DNA of 47,001 bases from Terriglobia bacterium (GTDB lineage Bacteria > Acidobacteriota > Terriglobia > Acidiferrales > UBA7541): positions 1-47,001 of the forward strand of contig JAIQFG010000029.1 in assembly GCA_020073375.1 (NCBI GenBank), in the 5' to 3' direction. Below are positions 16,942 through 25,522 of this stretch, piece after piece (the stretch's first letter is position 1; every line of letters begins with the position of its first letter). Position numbers and translations under genes: made by a program. Below the pieces are notes generated by a model, which saw nothing but the letters and a program-made list of their open reading frames with translations, searched no databases and had not been told where the DNA came from.

Positions 16942-17715
16942 ATGAAAATCGCACGTCTTGTGAATTGCGCCCTGGCCGCGGCTGTCATCATCCTGCTCGC
17001 CAGCGCGGCGCAGGCTGCCATGAAGACCCAATGGATCGACTACAAGCAGGGCGCCACCCCGCTATCGGGCTATCTCGTCTACAACGATGCCGTACATGGC
17101 CGGCAACCCGGCGTGTTGATGATCCATGACCGGTCCGGCTTCTCGACCGGCACCCTCGCGGATGCAGAAATGATCGCCAAGCTCGGCTACGTGGTGTTTG
17201 CCGAGGACATTTTCGGCAAGGGCGTGGTCCCAAAGACCGTTCCGGAGATGACGGACCTGATCACCATCTATGACAAAGACCGCGCGCTGATGCGTGCGCG
17301 CGCTCTGGCCGGGTTCGATGTCCTCAAGGCGCAGCCCATGGTCGATCCGGCGAAGCTTGCTTCGGTCGGCTACTGCTTTGGAGGCACTGTCGGGATCGAA
17401 CTGGTCGAAACCGGCGCCCCCCTTCTCGGATTCATCGCCGTGCATGGGGCGTTCCGCAATTTCACCCCGGAAGCCGCCAAAAACATTAAGGCGCGCGTCC
17501 TGATCCTGCACGGCGCGGAAGACCCGGTCGCGCCGATGGATGAGCTCAACGCCGTGATTTCACAATTCCGCGCCGCCAAGGTGGACTTCGAGGTCAACCT
17601 CTATAGCGGCGCCGCTCATGGGTTCACCAAGCCGCAGAACCCATCCGAAATGCGCGCCGATGACGAGTACAAAGTGGCGATGACGCGCTTCTTCAAGGAT
17701 CTGCTGGCCCACTGA
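16942..17715 (+). CDS. Secreted dienelactone hydrolase family protein
   Basis: This 257-aa alpha/beta hydrolase has a signal peptide (CALAAAVIILLASAAQAA), so it acts in the periplasm or outside. The dienelactone hydrolase triad is complete: nucleophile Cys145 in GYCFGG, Asp194 in GAEDPVAP and His226 in AAHGFT. Other family marks are the LMIHDRSGF loop and FAEDIFGKG. Dienelactone hydrolases cleave lactone or ester bonds; secreted members act on diverse esters, and the natural substrate is unknown. The start is ATG at 16942, with GGAGGA 5 nt upstream; an upstream in-frame start at 16831 is rejected because it would bury the signal peptide. The next gene starts 212 bp downstream on the same strand. 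Confidence 0.92.
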   Translation: MKIARLVNCALAAAVIILLASAAQAAMKTQWIDYKQGATPLSGYLVYNDAVHGRQPGVLMIHDRSGFSTGTLADAEMIAKLGYVVFAEDIFGKGVVPKTVPEMTDLITIYDKDRALMRARALAGFDVLKAQPMVDPAKLASVGYCFGGTVGIELVETGAPLLGFIAVHGAFRNFTPEAAKNIKARVLILHGAEDPVAPMDELNAVISQFRAAKVDFEVNLYSGAAHGFTKPQNPSEMRADDEYKVAMTRFFKDLLAH

Positions 17716-17927
17716 ATGTTGGGCTCATGTGGGTGCGTTGCGCGCGGTGCCGCTCTTCGTGCGGCTATGGCATGATTGCGCCCCGGTCAATCCCTTTTCC
17801 GTGCTTTCAAAGGGCTTGCTATTCAGGCTGCGGACCCATTGATGCCGGAAGAAATCAGGGTGTATATTGCCTGTTATCTTCCGGGGCAGCCGGATCCATG
17901 TCGATCAATCTTGTCGGGAGGCGCTCG

Positions 17928-19655
17928 ATGAACCGAATATTTTGGCTCTTACGCTTGGCGGCCACTGTTGGTACGGTGCTTATCCTGTTCGGTATCCAAC
18001 CAACGGTGAATGGCCAGACCAAAGCGAATAAGAGCGCCATCGCAGGCGTAAATGTTATTACGGATATGGGTTCGCTTTCCGGATCGGTGGCGGCGCCAAA
18101 GGAATTCAAGGCCGCAAAAGTCTACGCCAGGAACGTGGACAAAAACGTGGTCTACATGGTGTATACGGTCGGCGGAAAGTATCAGTTTGTCGGCCTATTC
18201 CCCGGAAGCTATGAAGTGCACGTAACGAAGAACGGGTTCACCGGAGGAAATGTTCAGAAGGTCAAAATCGCAGCCGGTCCGAATGCCGCGGTCGATTTCA
18301 CGCTAAGAGAAGGAACCTCCCGGGCAAATCAGCAAATGCGCAGCGGCCTGCCCGCCAATGAGCCTCTGCTGGCCTATGACGAGCTCTATCCGCCGGGCAA
18401 GGGCCGGGCGATCATCGAGCGGACGTGCATGCGCTGCCACGGCCCGGATTTTCTGCCGAACAAGCAATGGGATGAGGATCAATGGAACGCCGCCATCGAC
18501 TTGATGCAGTCAACGGCGCCGAACTCGAACCCGCCGGGCAGGATTAGCGCCACGAGCGTTCCGGATGGCATCAGCTCCTCGGAACGCCAGACCCTGGTGG
18601 ATTATCTGGTAAAGAATTTCGGTCCGAATAGCGAACCGCGCGGGCTCGCGATTGCCGATGTGCCGGAGGATGAGGAGGCGCTCGGCAAGGCCATGTACGT
18701 GGAATACCATATCCCGGCGCTTCCGAGCGGAACCGAGCGCAGATTCCATGATGCCCATCTGAGCCAAAACGGGGACGTCTGGTACGTCGATACCTCCGGC
18801 ATGCAGATCGGAAAAATGGATCCGCGCACCGCCACCTGGACCGATTACGCAGTGACGAATCCGGATGCGCGAGGGCACGGACTCCTTCAGGATGCAAATG
18901 GCGACATCTGGTATTCCGGTCACACGGCCTTTGGGCGCGTGGACAGCAAGACCGGGTCCATGAAATTCTATCCCTACTACGAAGAAAAACCGGTCCGGCC
19001 TCCCCACGGCAATACTCCGATGATCGACTCGAAGCAAAATGTCTGGACCACGCTGATGTATACGGACGAAGTTGCCAAGTGGGACCGCGAGACGGGAAAA
19101 GTTTCGCGATTCACCGTGCCCACGCCGCATTCGGGCCCATATGGCGGCGTGATGGATAAGAATGACAATGTGTGGGTAGCGGAATGGTTCGCCTGCAAGA
19201 TGGCGCGGTTCAACACGAACACGGAGAATTTCACGGAGTTCACTCCGCTATCCAAACCGTGCACGATGCGGCGCCTCTCAGTGGACCACAATGGCATGGT
19301 CTGGTTCGCCCTCGATAGCGTTGGAAAAATCGGCATGCTCAACCCAAGTACCGGCCAGGTTGTGGAGTACGCCGAGCCCGTGAAGTTTGGTTTCCCTTAC
19401 GACATTCAGGAGGACCACGATTATAACTTCTGGATCGCCGACTCCGGGCAAGGCGGAGGACTGATCAAGTTTGAACCCCGAACCAGGAAGTTTACCTATT
19501 ACCCCGGCGTGCAGAGAACGGACATGCCGAAGATCGAAGTGTCCCGCCAGAATTCCATCTGGTACACCACGCGCGCGGCGGATGCGAAAGAAATGGCGCT
19601 TGGCGTGTTGTATCCGGACAAAAGCAAAATCACGACATTGGCGGCCACATATTGA
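17928..19655 (+). CDS. Secreted haem-c / virginiamycin B lyase-like beta-propeller fusion
   Basis: This 575-aa exported protein has three modules. After the signal peptide (FWLLRLAATVGTVLILFG) comes a carboxypeptidase regulatory-like domain (SLSGSVAAPKEF...GLFPGSYEVHVTKNGF, about 48-128). A short c-type haem region follows, with CMRCH at residues 167-171. A Vgb-like beta-propeller makes up the rest (from about 215): blades show DAHLSQNGDVWYVD, LLQDANGDIWYSG, DKNDNVWVAEW, DHNGMVWFALDS and DYNFWIADSG. True virginiamycin B lyase is a cytosolic enzyme without haem, so the lyase name describes the fold only. The gene start, ATG at 17928, has GGGAG 7 nt upstream. A second protein of the same architecture lies at 39839-41857. 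A role in periplasmic redox or in sensing bound ligands is inference. Confidence 0.85.
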   Translation: MNRIFWLLRLAATVGTVLILFGIQPTVNGQTKANKSAIAGVNVITDMGSLSGSVAAPKEFKAAKVYARNVDKNVVYMVYTVGGKYQFVGLFPGSYEVHVTKNGFTGGNVQKVKIAAGPNAAVDFTLREGTSRANQQMRSGLPANEPLLAYDELYPPGKGRAIIERTCMRCHGPDFLPNKQWDEDQWNAAIDLMQSTAPNSNPPGRISATSVPDGISSSERQTLVDYLVKNFGPNSEPRGLAIADVPEDEEALGKAMYVEYHIPALPSGTERRFHDAHLSQNGDVWYVDTSGMQIGKMDPRTATWTDYAVTNPDARGHGLLQDANGDIWYSGHTAFGRVDSKTGSMKFYPYYEEKPVRPPHGNTPMIDSKQNVWTTLMYTDEVAKWDRETGKVSRFTVPTPHSGPYGGVMDKNDNVWVAEWFACKMARFNTNTENFTEFTPLSKPCTMRRLSVDHNGMVWFALDSVGKIGMLNPSTGQVVEYAEPVKFGFPYDIQEDHDYNFWIADSGQGGGLIKFEPRTRKFTYYPGVQRTDMPKIEVSRQNSIWYTTRAADAKEMALGVLYPDKSKITTLAATY

Positions 19656-19822
19656 CGGGATTGCCGTCGGGAGAACAAGCCTTTCAAGCAACCAAGATTC
19701 ACAACTCGCGTTAAGCCATATCGAGGCAACAGCGCGTAGCGGACCCGTGAGGCTAGCGCAACTGGCCAGACAAAGCTGAACGGAAGGAATGTGGGAAGCC
19801 TGCCGGCCTCCCTTCTTATCGA

Positions 19823-20110
19823 CAATTTCCCAAATGCTATTTTCGCGGCGGCTCCCGCCTCGGCATCTTCAATCACTGGATAGATTTCGATAACCAAAAG
19901 ATCAGACCACTCGGCCACATGCTGGGCGACAAGCGTGAGGTCACTTGCCTCACTGAGATGCCAGCCGAGGGTTGAATCCGGCGCATGCCAACGCCCCACG
20001 GAGTTCGCCCCAACCGCAACCGAGTCGGACTTTTTGTTTGAGTATTTCAGCATGTCGAGGTTCGCGGGAATGGCGGCCTTCGCGCTTGTGTAGCGCAGTG
20101 CGCCGGCCAT
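19823..20110 (-). pseudogene. DUF3303-like gene remnant
   Basis: Roughly 95 codons read as a small DUF3303-like protein: SVAVGANSVGRWHAPDSTLG, then WHLSEASDL, EWSDLLVIEIYPVIEDAEAG. That is the W-D-L ... PV-x-D-x-E pattern of the family. No ribosome binding site precedes the ATG at 20110. The native stop is missing: the frame runs on as low-complexity sequence to 19499, across the 3' end of the opposite-strand gene. The gene is therefore probably decayed at its 3' end. Confidence 0.45.
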
Positions 20111-20177
20111 AAGATTGAGCAAGAGTCGCGATCACTCTCCCCAAATTAAGTCGCGAAGCACGTGCGGAGGAACAAAG

Positions 20178-22007
20178 GTGTCACACATAGCGAGCATTAG
20201 CCGTTTTGGACGCGGCATCAGTGCGTTCACGGTTGTAACTCTTCTGCTGGCCGTTAACGCAAGGGCCCAGGAAAAAAATTCGCCGCCAGCGTACATGCGC
20301 ATCGATAAGGACGTTGACGTGCCGATGCGAGACGGCCTGGCCCTGAAGGCGAATGTGTATCGTCCATCCGCCCCGGGCAAGTATCCGGTTATTTTGGCCC
20401 TCAGCGCATACGGCAAGGATAACCCCGCGGCAGGCTATTTCCCTCAAGCCTTCAAGGAAGAACTCTCTTACTACCCGGATTTGTGCCGCAACGGATCGAG
20501 TTGCAAATACTTGCGGCATGAAGCGGCCGATCCCGAGCGCTGGGTGCCGAAGGGTTACATTATCATCCACGTGGACACGCGAGGCGCCGGAAAATCGCCC
20601 GGCTATCTCGATCCCTGGTCGCCGCAGGAGGCGCGGGATTATTACGATACGATCGAATGGGCCGGCGCGCAGCCCTGGTCCAGCGGAAAAGTGGGGCTTC
20701 TGGGCATCTCCTATTACGCCATGACGCAGTGGATGGTCGCGGCGCTGCAGCCGCCGCATCTGGCGGCCATGCTTCCGTGGGAAGGAAGCGAGGATTTTTA
20801 TCGCGAGTGGATGTTCCACGGCGGCATTTTCACGAACATCATGCTGGAGAAAATAGTCTGGGGCCCCGCCATCGTGCGGACGCAGCACGGCAACCCCGAT
20901 GGTTACACCGATCCCGACACCGGGGAACGTGGCAGCGGCCCGATCACGCTGAGCCGGGAATTGCTCGAGGGGAACCGCATCGATCTGCCCGGCGAGGCCG
21001 CCAAGCATTTCCTGGATGACGAATGGATGCGGGCGCGGCGGCCGGACGTTAGCCGCATCACGGTGCCGCTGTTGTCGGCAGGAAACTGGGGCGGACTGGC
21101 CCAGCACCTGCGAGGCAATACCGAAGGATTTATGCTCGCCTCTTCCAGGGAAAAGTGGCTGATCATGCATACCGGCGCGCACTTTGAGAAGTACTACATG
21201 CCGGAGTCGCTCGCGCTGCAAATGCGGTTTTTCGATCACTACCTGAAAGGCCTCAACAACGGCTGGGATAAAGAGCCGCGCATACAAATCGCGATTCGGC
21301 GACCCGGCGGCGAGACCTTGCGCAAGGAAAACGAATGGCCGATTGCGCGCACCCAGTGGACCAAGTTCTACTTGAACGCACAGGACAAGACCCTTGCCAC
21401 ACAGAACCCGGCAGCCGAGAACACCGCCAGCTATCAAGCCTTGACCGATGGCGTGACGTTCTCAACCGCTCCCTTTGACAAGGACACCGAAATCACCGGC
21501 CCCATTGCCGCGCATTTGTGGGTTTCTTCCTCGACCGCCGACATGGACATCTTCGCAACGCTCCAAGCGTTCGGGCCTGACGGGAAGGAAGTGACATTCC
21601 GCGGGGCCAACGATCCCGCCGTCCCGGTGACTCAAGGTTGGTTGCGCGTTTCCCATCGCAAGCTCGATCCGCAGCGGTCGCGGCCCTATCGCCCCTGGCA
21701 TCCCCATGATGAAATACAAAAACTCACGCCCGGCGAGCTCTACCCCGTCGAGGTCGAGATCTGGCCCACCAGCATGGTGTTCCCGAAGGGATACCACCTC
21801 AGCCTTGTGCTGCAGGGCAAGGATTTCGAGCGTCCGATCGACGCTTCCGGAGCCTATATGGGAATGAATTCGCCGGTGGCGTATCGTGGGTCGGGAGCGT
21901 TTCTGCATACCGGCCGCGACCCTGTGGAATTCGGCGGCACCAATCGCATCATCACCGGAGGGCAGCACGACAGCTATCTCTTGTTACCCGTCATCCCGGA
22001 GAAATAG
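20178..22007 (+). CDS. Secreted CocE/NonD family hydrolase
   Basis: This 609-aa serine hydrolase of the CocE/NonD (X-Pro dipeptidyl-peptidase-like) family has a signal peptide (FTVVTLLLAVNARA). The N-terminal part opens with VPMRDGLALKANVYRPSAPGKYPVIL (beginning at about residue 48). The nucleophile Ser178 lies in GISYY, the oxyanion-side DTRGAGKSPG motif is intact, and the C-terminal jelly-roll domain starts near EITGPIAAHLWVSSS. The usual His position appears within the HTGAHFEKYY segment, which is a less typical setting. The family cleaves esters, beta-lactams or X-Pro dipeptides; the substrate cannot be told. The start is GTG at 20178 with GGAGG 7 nt upstream, preferred over a TTG at 20115 without one. 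Confidence 0.92.
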   Translation: MSHIASISRFGRGISAFTVVTLLLAVNARAQEKNSPPAYMRIDKDVDVPMRDGLALKANVYRPSAPGKYPVILALSAYGKDNPAAGYFPQAFKEELSYYPDLCRNGSSCKYLRHEAADPERWVPKGYIIIHVDTRGAGKSPGYLDPWSPQEARDYYDTIEWAGAQPWSSGKVGLLGISYYAMTQWMVAALQPPHLAAMLPWEGSEDFYREWMFHGGIFTNIMLEKIVWGPAIVRTQHGNPDGYTDPDTGERGSGPITLSRELLEGNRIDLPGEAAKHFLDDEWMRARRPDVSRITVPLLSAGNWGGLAQHLRGNTEGFMLASSREKWLIMHTGAHFEKYYMPESLALQMRFFDHYLKGLNNGWDKEPRIQIAIRRPGGETLRKENEWPIARTQWTKFYLNAQDKTLATQNPAAENTASYQALTDGVTFSTAPFDKDTEITGPIAAHLWVSSSTADMDIFATLQAFGPDGKEVTFRGANDPAVPVTQGWLRVSHRKLDPQRSRPYRPWHPHDEIQKLTPGELYPVEVEIWPTSMVFPKGYHLSLVLQGKDFERPIDASGAYMGMNSPVAYRGSGAFLHTGRDPVEFGGTNRIITGGQHDSYLLLPVIPEK

Positions 22008-22154
22008 AGGCGGCATGCTCGGCAGTCTCCCGTGGAACAGTGGAATGTATGCGGCTGAATTGGTGGTGTCCATGCGAAACCTCGCGCTTTGACGATTAGG
22101 TCAGCGCCGAGCCCTGGCTCCCGAGGGAAAAAATAATTTAGTCGCGGCGATCCC

Positions 22155-23102
22155 CTACGGATTGCGTGAGGCCACATACGCGGCGATCGATATCATATCG
22201 TCGATTGTCAACCCCTTGACCACCGGTTTCATCAGCCCCGCGGCGCTTCCCCGCCTAGTGAGGTTCTGCATGTTGTAGAGTTGACGGAAAATATATATTG
22301 CCGAGCTTCCGGCGATCCTGGGCACTTCTCCCGTGCCTCTCAAATCGTCGCCATGGCAGGTCACGCAGGCAATGGTCTTCCCTGCTCCGGTCGTTGCCAA
22401 CTCTTCTCCTTTTGCAATGCTGCCCACCGGCACGTAGGCGACAAACCCGGAGTGCGGGTCATAGCTTTCAACCCTTGACGAGTCCTGCGGCACTTCAATG
22501 ATTCGATGCCCCAATGGTTCCATTTCATTTGTCGGCCAGGGAAGACGCAGGCGTGTATTAAGCACGAAGGTTTTCGGAGCACTACCAGTTTCGACCACTT
22601 TCACCCAAACGCTCGGTTTCAATGCGGCGAACCACTCGCTGGCCTGCTTCGCCTCTTCTTCCGTCAGGGCCTTCGCGAAGCCGTCCATGGGCGGAGCTGT
22701 TCTTGCCCCGCTCTTGAAATCAACCAGCTGCCTCATCAGATACTCAACCGACTGGCCCGTGAGGTTTGCCGATTGGGGATGACCCATTCCATTGGATAGA
22801 TGGCAGTAAGAGCATGCCTGAACCGTCTTGCCGTCCCCATGCCGGACAACTGCGGGCTCCGCGGGATGCTCTTCCGGAAACCAGTCCGGAGGATTGAACG
22901 GATCGATTTTCTCCTCCGTGTAAGTTTCCTTGCTGCCCGGAACTTGTTTTAGTATGGCCCCATCGAATCCCGGCGGGAGTGCTTTGTCCGGGGCGGGAAA
23001 CGCCCAGGAAATGTCCGTCTCCTGACTTGATTGAAGAGGCTCAGCCACAACACCTGGAATGGGAAACACACACAAGGCAAGTGCCGCGACCAGCTTCTTC
23101 AT
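22155..23102 (-). CDS. Secreted diheme cytochrome c
   Basis: This 315-aa periplasmic cytochrome has a signal peptide (LVAALALCVFPIPGVVA) and two c-type haem sites: CSYCH at residues 97-101 and CVTCH at 246-250. The architecture matches cytochrome c4/c553-like double domains: each domain has the haem motif early and a YLMRQLVDFKSGART- or YIFRQLYNMQ-type helix later, with Met ligand candidates in PPMDGFA and LMKPVV. It likely shuttles electrons in the periplasm. Possible partners are the haem-c propellers and molybdenum hydroxylases of this window, though none is adjacent. It is convergent with the CocE gene, with about 150 bp between. Confidence 0.92.
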   Translation of the reverse strand: MKKLVAALALCVFPIPGVVAEPLQSSQETDISWAFPAPDKALPPGFDGAILKQVPGSKETYTEEKIDPFNPPDWFPEEHPAEPAVVRHGDGKTVQACSYCHLSNGMGHPQSANLTGQSVEYLMRQLVDFKSGARTAPPMDGFAKALTEEEAKQASEWFAALKPSVWVKVVETGSAPKTFVLNTRLRLPWPTNEMEPLGHRIIEVPQDSSRVESYDPHSGFVAYVPVGSIAKGEELATTGAGKTIACVTCHGDDLRGTGEVPRIAGSSAIYIFRQLYNMQNLTRRGSAAGLMKPVVKGLTIDDMISIAAYVASRNP

Positions 23103-23246
23103 TCAGCGTCTCCCAGCATCACAAGGCATATTTGGCGCATCGTACGCAAGCTCGATGAAATTGTGGAGGCATCGGCGGCTATGAGAGTAATGGCCCCGCC
23201 GCGGATCCGAAATTTCGCAGGGAAAATTCAAATTGGAAGTCCGGCC

Positions 23247-23885
23247 TCATTTTAGAAATGAATTTTCGGGCACCAGGCCCGCTGAACTCGGCGCCGCATC
23301 ATTCCCGCCGTACTCCGGAATATTTCTTTGGAAAACACGAAATACATGGTCATACCCCTCGACGTGTTCTTGCCCGTCGGCGCCTTTCTGCAGGGTTTCG
23401 GGGTTTCTTCCCAGAAAGGCAATGGCTTGGGAGCGATCCGTAACCAGCACCATCGTCGCTTCATAAAGTTTATCCCCGATTTTTATGCGCACGCGGGGAT
23501 CGCGGGCCACGCTGGCTGTCCAGGACTTGTCATTCGGAAAATCCACGTCCATGCGATCCTGGTGCGACCGGATGTAGAGTTGGCCGTTGCGGACGGTGGG
23601 TATCGTCCGGACCGAGTGCGGAATAAAATACCACGTTCGAGTTTCCACCAGCACGGTGTTGAGGCTGCGCCCCGGGTGCTCCACTTTTTCGACAAACGAC
23701 CAGTCCGTGACAGGCGTCTTGACCACTTCGCCCTTTAGCCACAGGCCGGGGCGGGCGATCATGTGGTGCGCGCGGAGTTGGTCCAGGTCGAGGTATTCAG
23801 GTTCCAGACCTGTCACGCGGAGCACCAGGAGCCCCATCACCAGAATACCTATGATCAGCAACAAAACCATCTTCGCTATCTTCAT
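23247..23885 (-). CDS. Membrane-anchored protein of an unnamed four-member family (copy 1)
   Basis: This 212-aa protein has one N-terminal transmembrane helix (MVLLLIIGILVMGLLVLRV) ending in TGLEP, then a soluble domain. Shared motifs with the copies at 24121, 27250 and 43163 are: PGLWLKGEVVKTPVTDWSF, IPHSVRT, NGQLYIRS, a RDPRVRIKIGDKLYE block and LVTDRSQA. The GQLY...W...RDPRVRIKIG order resembles the split beta-barrel of PNPOx/FDOR flavin- or deazaflavin-binding enzymes, but this is motif-level only. This copy is longer, with an insert before PGLWL and a C-terminal tail. The start is ATG at 23885, preceded by AGGAAG 7 nt upstream. It is divergent from copy 2, 235 bp away. Confidence 0.8.
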   Translation of the reverse strand: MKIAKMVLLLIIGILVMGLLVLRVTGLEPEYLDLDQLRAHHMIARPGLWLKGEVVKTPVTDWSFVEKVEHPGRSLNTVLVETRTWYFIPHSVRTIPTVRNGQLYIRSHQDRMDVDFPNDKSWTASVARDPRVRIKIGDKLYEATMVLVTDRSQAIAFLGRNPETLQKGADGQEHVEGYDHVFRVFQRNIPEYGGNDAAPSSAGLVPENSFLK

Positions 23886-24120
23886 TTTTTCGCTTCCTGT
23901 GAAGTCGCGGTCATTCGCTGCGATGCTACACCACCGGCCAGCGGACCGGTAAAAATTCCTTGTGAGGAAGGCGCGGAGTGTTCGGGGACCATGTTCCAAT
24001 GCGCCCAGCGATCCCGGCCGAATTAGTGGCGCGCCAAATGCATTGTTCCGCGCCGGGAGAAGCGTTAGGATGCGCGAGGTAGAAATTAGAATTGGCAATG
24101 CTCGTCTACATTGGGGAGTC

Positions 24121-24600
24121 ATGAAAACACTGGGGAAGATTGTTGCGGCCATACTCATTTGCCTGGCTCTGGCGTTGGTCGTTCTACGCATCACCGGACT
24201 TGACCCTCACGACAGAATTCCGGGGTTATGGCTACATGGCGAACTCGTTACCGATCCCGTCACGGATTGGTCGTTCACGGAAGACGTCCCAAACATCAAG
24301 CTGCAGACGCAGACCCGGTTTCTGCTTCCCCACTCGGTAACCATTAATTGTCTCGATTATCATGGCCAGCTGTACGTTTCTTCCGTTTATCCCGCGGGAA
24401 CTCCGAGAGCCTGGAACGACAACGTAATGCGCGACCCTCGCGTGCGCATAAAAATTGGAGATAAAGTGTACGACCGCACGATGGTTCTGGTCACCGATCC
24501 GGCCGAGGTGGACGCCGTGCTACAGGTCAGGGAGAAAAAATACCCGGCGCTGAAAGTTCCGCCGAATTCGACCATCCACGTATTTCGCGTGGCCGGCTGA
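24121..24600 (+). CDS. Membrane-anchored protein of an unnamed four-member family (copy 2)
   Basis: This 159-aa protein starts at the ATG at 24121 (GGGGAG just upstream) with one transmembrane helix (ILICLALALVVLRI) and TGLDP. The soluble domain repeats the family marks: PGLWLHGELVTDPVTDWSF, LPHSVTINC, HGQLYVSS, MRDPRVRIKIGDKVYDRT, LVTDPAE and a KKYP near the end. The Arg-Asp-Pro and Lys-Ile-Gly stretch resembles the beta-barrel core of flavin/deazaflavin oxidoreductases, but no cofactor site is proven. It is the first gene of a likely operon with the SDR gene (12 bp downstream) and the LPG-synthase-like membrane protein, hinting at a role in lipid or membrane metabolism. Confidence 0.85.
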   Translation: MKTLGKIVAAILICLALALVVLRITGLDPHDRIPGLWLHGELVTDPVTDWSFTEDVPNIKLQTQTRFLLPHSVTINCLDYHGQLYVSSVYPAGTPRAWNDNVMRDPRVRIKIGDKVYDRTMVLVTDPAEVDAVLQVREKKYPALKVPPNSTIHVFRVAG

Positions 24601-24612
24601 TTGGGATCCCGG

Positions 24613-25518
24613 ATGAAGATAGTCATCACCGGCGCCAATAGCGCGGTCGGTCAAGCGATCCTGCGGTTGGGATCGAAAAACGAAGGCGCGGCAAACACAT
24701 ATGTCGCCGCGGTCCGTTCCGACCGCGCCGCCGAACAAATCCGCGCGCAAATAAGCGATGCCGGCGGCGTGCAGAAAATTTCCTACGATGACCCCGGCAG
24801 TCTCGACGCCGCATTCCATGGCGCTTCCGCGATTATCCACCTCGCCGGAATCCTGGTGGAAAGCCCGGGCTCGACCTATGACCAGGCAAACGTCGCGCCG
24901 GCCCGCGCCATCGTGGAAGCGGCCAAACGAAACGCGGTGCGGAAAATTGTTTTGGTCAGCGCAACGGGAGCCGATGAAACTTCTGCCAACGGCTACTATC
25001 GCACCAAGGGGCAGGCGGAGACGCTGGTGCTCGCATCGGGATTAAGCTTTACCGTACTGCGGGCGCCGCTACTGCTTGGCCGCGGCACCGCGGGCGCGGC
25101 AGCGCTCAAGCGGCATATCAGCGGGAAGCGCGCCAAGCTGATCGGCGGCGGTCGCAATTTGCAGCAGCCTCTCTATGTGGATGACCTGGCGCGGGGAGCG
25201 GTGTCCGCCGCACAACTATCGGTCGCAAGCAACCTCATTTTGGATCTGGTCGGCCCTGTGTCCCTGCCCGAGCGCGAACTCGTCGAACGTGCCGCTCGCC
25301 TGATGGGTCGCGAGGTCCAGATCAGCGCGCTTCCAAAGTTGTGGCTTTCCCTGGTGCTGGGCATCCGTCAGTGCGTCGGCAAACCTGGATTTTCGCTGGA
25401 CGCACTCGAAGTAATCACCGCGGACACCCGCCTCGATCCGCAACCGGCCGCGTCCGCGCTCGGAATCGAACTCACCGGAATCGACGAAATGATTAAAGAC
25501 AGCGTAGGCCAAGGATGA
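24613..25518 (+). CDS. NAD(P)-binding atypical SDR (NmrA/NDUFA9-like)
   Basis: This 301-aa Rossmann-fold protein starts with the dinucleotide motif VITGANSAVGQAI and has IIHLAGI after the fourth strand. The active-site-like YYRTKGQAE carries the Tyr-x3-Lys-type spacing of atypical SDRs, and VLRAPLLLGRG marks the fold's later strand. NmrA/NDUFA9-like SDRs include redox sensors, quinone-reductase-like and sugar- or steroid-modifying enzymes; which applies here is open. The start is ATG at 24613, 12 bp after copy 2 of the anchored family; the LPG-synthase-like gene begins 4 bp after its stop. The three genes look like one operon. Confidence 0.88.
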   Translation: MKIVITGANSAVGQAILRLGSKNEGAANTYVAAVRSDRAAEQIRAQISDAGGVQKISYDDPGSLDAAFHGASAIIHLAGILVESPGSTYDQANVAPARAIVEAAKRNAVRKIVLVSATGADETSANGYYRTKGQAETLVLASGLSFTVLRAPLLLGRGTAGAAALKRHISGKRAKLIGGGRNLQQPLYVDDLARGAVSAAQLSVASNLILDLVGPVSLPERELVERAARLMGREVQISALPKLWLSLVLGIRQCVGKPGFSLDALEVITADTRLDPQPAASALGIELTGIDEMIKDSVGQG

Positions 25519-25522
25519 AAAA

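Noticed and set aside
20181..21437. A 418-codon minus-strand frame opposite the CocE gene
   Set aside because: Antisense shadow of a gene with a complete hydrolase signature; no domain or start signal of its own.
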